A stretch of 16,465 nt of DNA, taken from Anaerolineae bacterium (lineage in GTDB: Bacteria; Chloroflexota; Anaerolineae; JAFGEY01). The notes beneath the pieces are model-generated. The model was given only the letters and a program-made list of their open reading frames with translations. It made no database searches and was not told the DNA's origin. Positions 7,603 through 12,935 of the stretch are shown in pieces. The stretch spans positions 1 through 16,465 of the forward strand of contig JAFGEY010000442.1 in assembly GCA_016931365.1 (NCBI GenBank), in the 5' to 3' direction. A program made the translations under genes and the position numbers. How positions within the stretch are numbered: position 1 is the stretch's first letter; the number at the start of each line of letters is the position of its first letter.

Positions 7603-8301
7603 ATGCGCCCTTTTCTCGGCTTTCCCGACGGTAAACTCAAGGTCATGCCCATCCCGGACCTTTTTTTCAGCGATTTGCTGCCCCAGATTGACGATCTGTT
7701 CGAACTCAAGGTTACTCTGTACTGCCTGTGGGCGTTTCAACACAAAGAGGGGCCGCACAAAGTTCTGACCTGGTCCGAGTTGGCCGGCGATCAGGCGTTG
7801 CTCCAGAACCTGCAAGATGCGCGGCTGGATGCGGTTGAACTGCTGCGCGAAAGCATCGAGCGCGCGGTGGCGCGGGGTACGCTGCTCCAGGTGTCGGTGC
7901 GGGGGCAGGCGGGCGAGACGCTGTATCTGTTGAACAGCGAGATCGGGCGGGCGACACTGGAGGCGATTGAGCGCGGTGAGTGGCAACCGGAGAGCATCGA
8001 TGCCTCGGCGCGGCTTGAGCCTAGCCGGCCCAACATTTTTGTGCTCTATGAGCAAAACGTCGGCCTGCTGCAACCACTGTTGGTCGATGAACTAAAAGAG
8101 GCCGAACGTACCTATCCCTCCGCATGGATTGAAGATGCGTTTCGCATTGCAGTGGCCCAGAACGTGCGCCGTTGGTCGTATATCAAAGGCATTCTAGAAC
8201 GCTGGGCGCGCGAAGGGCGCGAAGGCGCGCGCGGGGATGAATCCGGGCGCGAACGGCGGCGCTATGTCGGCGGCGAGTATGCCGATTCGATCAAACATTA
8301 G
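7603..8301 (+). CDS. dnaD: DnaD-domain primosome protein
   Basis: A 232-residue DnaD-like protein. In Firmicutes, DnaD binds DNA and bridges DnaA or PriA to the helicase loader during origin firing and restart. The N-terminal part (1-110) resembles the winged-helix DnaD N-domain, opening with GFPDGKLKVMPIPDLFFSDL and then LPQIDDLFELKVTLY. The C-terminal DnaD/DnaB_2 domain is at about 144-205 (IFVLYEQNVG to WAREG) and contains the diagnostic YxxxIxxxW motif as Y193, I197, W201. The tail (203-222) is rich in Arg, Gly and Glu and probably disordered. It sits between dnaB and the helicase-loader gene, which supports a role in replication initiation. The Shine-Dalgarno at 7603 is weak; an internal ATG at 7645 would cut the conserved N-terminus. 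The gene symbol is by homology of domain, not tested function. Confidence 0.82.
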   Translation: MRPFLGFPDGKLKVMPIPDLFFSDLLPQIDDLFELKVTLYCLWAFQHKEGPHKVLTWSELAGDQALLQNLQDARLDAVELLRESIERAVARGTLLQVSVRGQAGETLYLLNSEIGRATLEAIERGEWQPESIDASARLEPSRPNIFVLYEQNVGLLQPLLVDELKEAERTYPSAWIEDAFRIAVAQNVRRWSYIKGILERWAREGREGARGDESGRERRRYVGGEYADSIKH

Positions 8302-8330
8302 CCATAATACCTGTGAGGGAATCCCATTGG

Positions 8331-8357
8331 ACAGGATGAACAAGATTGACAGGATTG
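8331..8357. repeat. Three tandem 9-bp units in the dnaD-loader intergenic gap
   Basis: ACAGGATGA (8331-8339), ACAAGATTG (8340-8348) and ACAGGATTG (8349-8357) lie head to tail. The consensus ACAGGATTG resembles short tandem units seen in many bacterial intergenic regions. A single similar unit (ACAGGATAG, minus strand) occurs near 860-870. The third gap base onward gives TTGACA (8346-8351), but no good -10 follows it. Role unknown. Confidence 0.5.
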
Positions 8358-8410
8358 TTGGGTATTGGCATTAGCCAGGTTATCTTGGCTCGGGGGAAAA
8401 GGGAGCGGAG

Positions 8411-9829
8411 ATGAAGTCGCTTGCAGACCTGGATGTGTTGACGGCGGCCCGGCAAGTCGGGGAGAGGCAGAGTTTGGCAAACTCGCAGAGTTTGGACCAG
8501 GAACGCGATCCAATCGCTAAACAAAAGATTTGTCCTTTGTGCAAGGATATGGGTTTTGTGCTCAAAGACGTGCCTGTGGACCATCCCGATTTTGGCAAGC
8601 TCTTTCCCTGCCAGTGCAAGCAAAAAGAGATGGAGCGCCGGCGCGCAGAACGTCTGCGTAAAATGAGCAACCTCGACCACCTCGATCATATGACGTTTAC
8701 CTCTTTTGTGCCGGAGGGGGCGGCACTCAACCCCGCTCAACAGGAAAACCTGCGCCGGGCTTTTTCGTACGCCCAGCAGTTTGCGCGCGAGCCACAGGAC
8801 TGGCTGATGTTTCGCGGCGGCTATGGCTGTGGCAAGACGCACCTCGCGGCGGCGATCGCCAACGAGCGGCTCAACGCGGGCAAACCCGCGCTCTTTGTTG
8901 TGGTACCCGACCTGCTCGATTATCTGCGTTCGGCGTACAGCCCCAACAGTTCCATTGGCTACGACGAGCGCTTTGAAGAGATTCGCAGCCATCCATTGCT
9001 CATCCTCGACGATTTAGGCACACAGAGCAATACGTCCTGGGCCGACGAAAAGCTGTTCCAGATTTTCAATTATCGCTATAATGCCAAACTGCCGACGGTG
9101 ATCACCACCAACTGCGAATTGGAAGAGATCGAAGAGCGCATTCGCTCGCGCCTCAACTCGATGGACCTGGTGCATGTGGTGCCCATTTTTGCGCCCGATT
9201 ATCGCGCCAGCGGGATCAGCGATGGTCAGTCCGAGTTGAGTAGCCTGGCCTTGCACCTGGATAAAACGTTTAGCACCTTTGACCTCGATCGAGATGAATT
9301 GGATGCCGAAGAGCGCGAAAATCTGCGCAACGTCAGCAAAGCTGCGCAGGACTTTGCCCAACACCCGGAGGGTTGGTTGTTGTTCATCGGCACCTATGGC
9401 TGCGGCAAGACGCATCTCGCCGCGGCGATTGGCAATTATCGTACGGCGCAGCGCCAGCCGGCCATTTTTATCGTTGTGCCCGACCTGCTCGACCATCTGC
9501 GCGCTACGTTCAGTCCGCAGAGCACGATTTCATACGACAAACTCTTTGAACAGATTCGACGCGCGCCGCTGCTCATCCTCGATGATTTGGGCACGGAAAG
9601 TGCGACGGCCTGGGCACGGGAAAAGTTGTACCAGTTATTCAATTATCGCCACAATGCATGCCTGCCGACGGTGATCACCACTGCGCAGCCGATCAACGAG
9701 ATCGACCCGCGCATCCGCGCGCGCCTTCTCGACCGCTCTCGCTGTCAGATTTGGAGCGTGCTCGCGCCGGCCTACCGTGGCAGCGCGCCGAAAACGCAGA
9801 CACGCCGGCGACGAGGGAAAACATCATGA
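8411..9829 (+). CDS. DnaI/DnaC-type helicase loader with two tandem AAA+ domains
   Basis: A 472-residue ATPase, about twice the usual length for DnaC/DnaI. Such proteins load DnaB on single-stranded DNA. The N-terminus has a putative zinc site: Cys41, Cys44, Cys67, Cys69 (CPLCKDMG and CQCK), as in DnaI. AAA+ domain 1 (about 95-265) has Walker A GGYGCGKT (136-143), Walker B LLILDD (196-201), sensor-1 TTN (Asn234) and RIRSRL (243-248). Domain 2 (about 286-456) repeats this: GTYGCGKT (327-334), LLILDD (387-392) and RIRARL (434-439), but has Ala425 where Asn234 stands in domain 1. The two domains are closely similar throughout, including VVPDLLD and the YRYN/YRHN region, so they arose by internal duplication. 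The C-terminus is basic (RRRRGK). A GGGAG site precedes the ATG. The stop overlaps the next start (ATGA). Confidence 0.9.
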   Translation: MKSLADLDVLTAARQVGERQSLANSQSLDQERDPIAKQKICPLCKDMGFVLKDVPVDHPDFGKLFPCQCKQKEMERRRAERLRKMSNLDHLDHMTFTSFVPEGAALNPAQQENLRRAFSYAQQFAREPQDWLMFRGGYGCGKTHLAAAIANERLNAGKPALFVVVPDLLDYLRSAYSPNSSIGYDERFEEIRSHPLLILDDLGTQSNTSWADEKLFQIFNYRYNAKLPTVITTNCELEEIEERIRSRLNSMDLVHVVPIFAPDYRASGISDGQSELSSLALHLDKTFSTFDLDRDELDAEERENLRNVSKAAQDFAQHPEGWLLFIGTYGCGKTHLAAAIGNYRTAQRQPAIFIVVPDLLDHLRATFSPQSTISYDKLFEQIRRAPLLILDDLGTESATAWAREKLYQLFNYRHNACLPTVITTAQPINEIDPRIRARLLDRSRCQIWSVLAPAYRGSAPKTQTRRRRGKTS

Positions 9830-10734
9830 ACACATACGGCGGCGCGTGGCCGACGATGGTCACGCCATTTGATTTCAACCTGAAAATCGATCTGGGCGCA
9901 TATCGCGCGATGATCGAGTGGTATGTCGAGCACGGGGTAGGCGGGCTGTATGCCAATTGCCTTTCCAGCGAGATGTATTTGCTCGACAACGACGAGCGCC
10001 TGACGCTGGTGCGAGAAGCAGTGCGGACTGCCGATGGGCGCGTCCCTGTCGCCGCGACAGGGAACCTGGGTGAAACGGTCGAGGCGCACATCGCGCTGTG
10101 TCGTCAGGTGGCCGATGTCGGGGCAGACGTGGTGATGCTGGTCGTGCCCGAGCTTTGCGACGACGATGCTGACCTGGAAAGGTATTACCTGACCCTCGCT
10201 GGCCAGGTTGATGCGCCGCTCGGTTTGTACGAGTGTCCCGTGCCGAGGTCGTACCACCTGGGCGTCGATCTGGTGCGCACGCTGGCCCAGAGTGGACGTT
10301 TTGTCGCCTACAAAGAGACGAGCTGCGATCTGACCAAGATCGCGGCGTTGCTTGCGGTCACGCAAGATACCCCGCTGGCGTTGCTTCAGGCCAACACACC
10401 CTACTTGCTCGACGTGATCCGTGCGGGTGCGCCGGGCACAATGGGCATCGCCGCGATCTGGCTGCCCGATCTGGTGGCGGCGGTGATCGACAAGGGGCGG
10501 GCCGGCGACCCGGACGCCGAGCGCCTACAAGCCCACCTGTGCGCGTTGGAGCTGGCGCAGCGGGTGGTGCATCCGCAGGGCAGCAAATACCTGCTGGGCA
10601 AACGCGGCGTGCCGATCTCGACGCGGTCGCGCCACCCCAGGTCGCCGCTGACGCCGGAAGTGCTGCACGCGTTGGACTATTGCGCAACGCAGTGGTTTGA
10701 CGCGGCGGGACAATTGCGCAGGCTAGAGGGATAG
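9826..10734 (+). CDS. DHDPS / N-acetylneuraminate lyase family class I aldolase
   Basis: A 302-residue TIM-barrel aldolase of the DapA/NanA superfamily, which forms a Schiff base between a lysine and a keto acid and then makes or breaks a C-C bond. Lys163 in VAYKETS is the expected Schiff-base lysine, and Tyr135 in YECPVP the expected catalytic tyrosine. The usual GTTGE loop is CLSSE (45-49), so both threonines are replaced by serine. This argues against true dihydrodipicolinate synthase and for a sugar-acid or other keto-acid aldolase. The C-terminal region KYLLGKRGVPI (around 249-259) is family-like. The ATG at 9826 overlaps the loader stop and has GAGGG eight bases upstream. The next gene starts three bases after the stop. 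The substrate is unknown; a Gfo/Idh/MocA oxidoreductase nearby hints at sugar catabolism. Confidence 0.85.
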   Translation: MNTYGGAWPTMVTPFDFNLKIDLGAYRAMIEWYVEHGVGGLYANCLSSEMYLLDNDERLTLVREAVRTADGRVPVAATGNLGETVEAHIALCRQVADVGADVVMLVVPELCDDDADLERYYLTLAGQVDAPLGLYECPVPRSYHLGVDLVRTLAQSGRFVAYKETSCDLTKIAALLAVTQDTPLALLQANTPYLLDVIRAGAPGTMGIAAIWLPDLVAAVIDKGRAGDPDAERLQAHLCALELAQRVVHPQGSKYLLGKRGVPISTRSRHPRSPLTPEVLHALDYCATQWFDAAGQLRRLEG

Positions 10735-10737
10735 CCG

Positions 10738-11427
10738 GTGATTGGGGACGACCAGGTATCTTGTGCGCGAACCAGGCGCGCCGGTTGGCGGCGAAATGGC
10801 TGGAAGGTCGCTCTGGTGGTCGGGCTGATCGCTGGCCTGGCTGCGCTTTCGCCGCTGTTGCTCCGCTGGTGGGTGGATTTCAAGTACAAAAAGCGAATCT
10901 ATACGATTCAGGATGTTCCAGCACGCGCGGTGGCGATTGTTTTTGGCGCCGGCATCACCCGCGACGGACGGCCCATGGCTGCCCTGGCCGATCGGGTGTG
11001 GACGGCCGCCGAGTTGTACCAAAGCGGCAAGGTGCGCAAGCTGCTGATGAGCGGCGACAATCGCTTTGTGGATTACAACGAGCCTGGCGCGATGCGGCAG
11101 TATGCTCTTGACCTCGGTGTGCCCGACGGGGATATCGTGCTCGACTATGCCGGGCGGCGCACCTATGACACCTGTTATCGGGCCGGGTATATTTTCGGCG
11201 TGCAAGAGGCCGTTCTGGTTACCCAGCACTTTCATCTGGATCGCGCTTTGTATCTTTGCGACAGTCTGGGCATCGATGCAGTGGGTGTCGCCGCCGACCG
11301 GCAACCTTATGCAGCCGTTCACTTTTGGTGGTGGCGCGAAGTGGCGGCCATGACCAACGCCTGGCTGGACCTCAACGTTCTTCATCCCACGCCTGTCCTG
11401 GGCGAAAAACTGCCCATATTTCACTGA
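10738..11427 (+). CDS. sanA: SanA-like DUF218 (YdcF family) membrane protein
   Basis: A 229-residue protein of the DUF218/SanA group. In Escherichia coli, SanA affects envelope permeability and vancomycin sensitivity; the biochemical activity is not established. A basic N-terminus precedes one hydrophobic segment (about 24-42, VALVVGLIAGLAALSPLLL), so most of the protein is outside the cytoplasm. The globular part carries the SanA pattern: FGAGITRDGRP (69-79), ALADRVWTA, MSGDN (104-108), YNEPGAM (113-119), DYAGRRTYDTCYRA (136-149), VTQHFHLDRALYLC (161-174). The GTG start at 10738 has GAGGG (10726-10730) seven bases before it and lies three bases after the aldolase stop, so it is part of the same transcription unit. 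The gene name rests on sequence pattern only. Confidence 0.85.
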   Translation: MIGDDQVSCARTRRAGWRRNGWKVALVVGLIAGLAALSPLLLRWWVDFKYKKRIYTIQDVPARAVAIVFGAGITRDGRPMAALADRVWTAAELYQSGKVRKLLMSGDNRFVDYNEPGAMRQYALDLGVPDGDIVLDYAGRRTYDTCYRAGYIFGVQEAVLVTQHFHLDRALYLCDSLGIDAVGVAADRQPYAAVHFWWWREVAAMTNAWLDLNVLHPTPVLGEKLPIFH

Positions 11428-11429
11428 TT

Positions 11430-11434
11430 GGAGG
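11430..11434 (+). promoter_or_regulatory. Ribosome binding site that decides the Gfo/Idh/MocA start
   Basis: GGAGG at 11430-11434. Three in-frame ATGs follow at 11437, 11443 and 11449, two, eight and fourteen bases away. The middle one has proper spacing. Confidence 0.65.
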
Positions 11435-11442
11435 AAATGAAT

Positions 11443-12507
11443 ATGGATATGCCGCTACGAGTTGCCGTGATCGGCACCGGCATGGGCCGCTATCACATGC
11501 AAGATTTTGCCAAATGTCCCAACGTCAAGCTGGCGGCGGTGTGCGATCTGAACAAAGAGGAAGCGCTGCAATTCGCCAAAGAATACGGCGCGGACAAGGT
11601 AGTGACCGACTATCACGATCTGTGGGGCGTCGCCAACCTGGACGCGATCAGCATCGCCGTGCCCAACTTTATGCACGCTCAGATCGCCGTCGAGGCGCTG
11701 GAGCGCGGCCTGCACGTCTACTGCGAAAAGCCGATGGCGACCACGCTGGCCGACGCCAAAAAAATGGTCGAGACGGCCAAGGCGCAGAACAAGCGCTTGA
11801 TGGTCGGCATGAGCCAGCGCTTCAAGCCCGAAAATTTATCTCTGCACGGCTTGGTCGAGCGGGGCGAATTGGGCGATATTTACTATGCGCGCACGACCTG
11901 GATTCGCCGTCGTGGCGTGCCGGTAATCCATTTTTCGTCCGGCGGCTCGATGGGGCGCGGCGCGTGGTTTGTCGACCGGGCCAAGGCCGGCGCGGGCGCC
12001 TTGTTTGACATCGGCGTGCATATGTTTGACCTGACCTGGTGGATGATGGGCAATCCCCGGCCGCTGACCGTCTCGGCGGCAAGCTACCGCAACCTGTGGA
12101 ACGACGAGTTTGCCAAACGCGGCATCAAGTACGACATCGACGAGCTGTCGTCGGCGTTTGTACGCTTTGAAAACGGCGTGGCGGCTGCCTTTGACGTGAG
12201 CTGGGCGGCCAACCAGGACAACGAGATCAACGTGCGCATCTTTGGCACCCAGGCCGGATTCCAGGTTTATCCGCCCAAAGTCTTTTCCGAGCCGCGCTGG
12301 GGCGAACTGCACACCGATGCGGTCGAGATCAAGGAAGTCGAGGCGGGCGAAGGGCTGAACCCGCGCCGGCATTTCATCGACTGCATCCGCGATCCGGCAG
12401 CGTCGATGATCGCCTCCGGGGAGGAATGCCTGACCGTGATGGCCGTGCTTGACGCGATTCAACGCTCGGCGGAGCTTGGGCGTGAGGTCGAGGTGGATTT
12501 GAATTGA
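11443..12507 (+). CDS. Gfo/Idh/MocA family oxidoreductase
   Basis: A 354-residue NAD(P)-dependent dehydrogenase of the glucose-fructose oxidoreductase family, which oxidises or reduces hydroxyl or keto groups of sugars and cyclitols. The N-terminal Rossmann fold has RVAVIGTGMGRYH (6-18). The family motif EKP is at 95-97 (VYCEKPMATT), followed by MVGMSQRFKP (120-129). The C-terminal domain has FDIGVHMFD (188-196), where Asp189 and His193 are the expected active-site residues. There is no signal peptide. The start is set by GGAGG spacing; the first in-frame ATG (11437) is too close to it. It follows sanA by 15 bases and probably ends the operon that begins at 8411. Neighbouring aldolase and GH116 genes suggest a sugar-processing task; the substrate is not readable from sequence. 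Confidence 0.9.
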   Translation: MDMPLRVAVIGTGMGRYHMQDFAKCPNVKLAAVCDLNKEEALQFAKEYGADKVVTDYHDLWGVANLDAISIAVPNFMHAQIAVEALERGLHVYCEKPMATTLADAKKMVETAKAQNKRLMVGMSQRFKPENLSLHGLVERGELGDIYYARTTWIRRRGVPVIHFSSGGSMGRGAWFVDRAKAGAGALFDIGVHMFDLTWWMMGNPRPLTVSAASYRNLWNDEFAKRGIKYDIDELSSAFVRFENGVAAAFDVSWAANQDNEINVRIFGTQAGFQVYPPKVFSEPRWGELHTDAVEIKEVEAGEGLNPRRHFIDCIRDPAASMIASGEECLTVMAVLDAIQRSAELGREVEVDLN

Positions 12508-12516
12508 CCGCTGACG

Positions 12517-12530
12517 GCCGACCGCCGACC
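12517..12530. repeat. Two tandem GCCGACC units between the oxidoreductase and the toxin-like gene
   Basis: GCCGACC occurs twice head to tail (12517-12523, 12524-12530) in a very GC-rich 30-base gap with no Shine-Dalgarno. Function unknown; it is small enough to be chance in GC-rich DNA. Confidence 0.3.
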
Positions 12531-12537
12531 GTCGTCG

Positions 12538-12840
12538 GTGGGCTTTGTGGACAATCTGCGCAGGTATGCTTCTTTGCGCCAGCGCATCAAGCAACGGATC
12601 GAGCGATTGCTTGCAGATCCCTACACAAACACCGAACTGCTCGCTGATGTGAGCGGAAAATTGAACTTGCAAGGATGTCGTAGCGTTCGTGTCGATCTCA
12701 ACTTTCGTATCATTTTTGTTGTTTGCGAAGAATGTCGTGTTATCTCGGAGTGTGAGTATTGCTTTTGCGAAGGTTTGGCAGACAAGACGGTCGTTTTTTT
12801 GACCGTTGGCCCGCATGACCAAGCGTATGCGATGAGGTAA
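12538..12840 (+). CDS. RelE/ParE-type toxin-like protein with a cysteine cluster
   Basis: A 100-residue ORF resembling RelE/ParE-fold toxins, which are mRNA interferases or gyrase poisons. The core pattern is LNLQGCRSVRVDLNFRIIFVV (42-62), then a final strand TVVFLTVGPHDQAYAM, like the usual end of the family (G-H/P-x-D-x-x-Y). Unusual are five cysteines in 63-77 (C63, C66, C72, C75, C77; CxxC-x5-CxxCxC), a possible metal site. No antitoxin-like ORF lies next to it. The GTG start has no Shine-Dalgarno; GTG 12547 is an alternative. The frame stays open back to the TGA of the oxidoreductase gene (12505-12507), in the same frame. The gene is visibly less GC-rich than both neighbours, suggesting transfer. 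Family assignment is moderate; toxicity is unproven. Confidence 0.65.
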   Translation: MGFVDNLRRYASLRQRIKQRIERLLADPYTNTELLADVSGKLNLQGCRSVRVDLNFRIIFVVCEECRVISECEYCFCEGLADKTVVFLTVGPHDQAYAMR

Positions 12841-12935
12841 AGTCGAGTAAGCATTTACTGGCCTGAACATTGATTTCTGACGCCTTTGGGGCTTTCAGCA
12901 ATCTATGGTCGGGTCAGTCAAGTAAGGAGTCTGCA

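Noticed and set aside
8346..8374. TTGACA in the dnaD-loader gap as a promoter
   Set aside because: No acceptable -10 box occurs 16-18 bases downstream. The hexamer is part of the 9-bp tandem repeat.
8368..8392. Hairpin AGCCA/TGGCT before the loader gene as a terminator
   Set aside because: Only five base pairs and no T-run follow it.
9658..9825. Upstream extension of the aldolase frame
   Set aside because: The extra 56 residues lie inside the loader gene and do not look like the family. The ATG at 9826 begins the conserved barrel and has a ribosome site.
12870..12935. TTG start 66 bases upstream for GH116
   Set aside because: No Shine-Dalgarno lies before it. AAGGAG sits six bases before the ATG at 12936.
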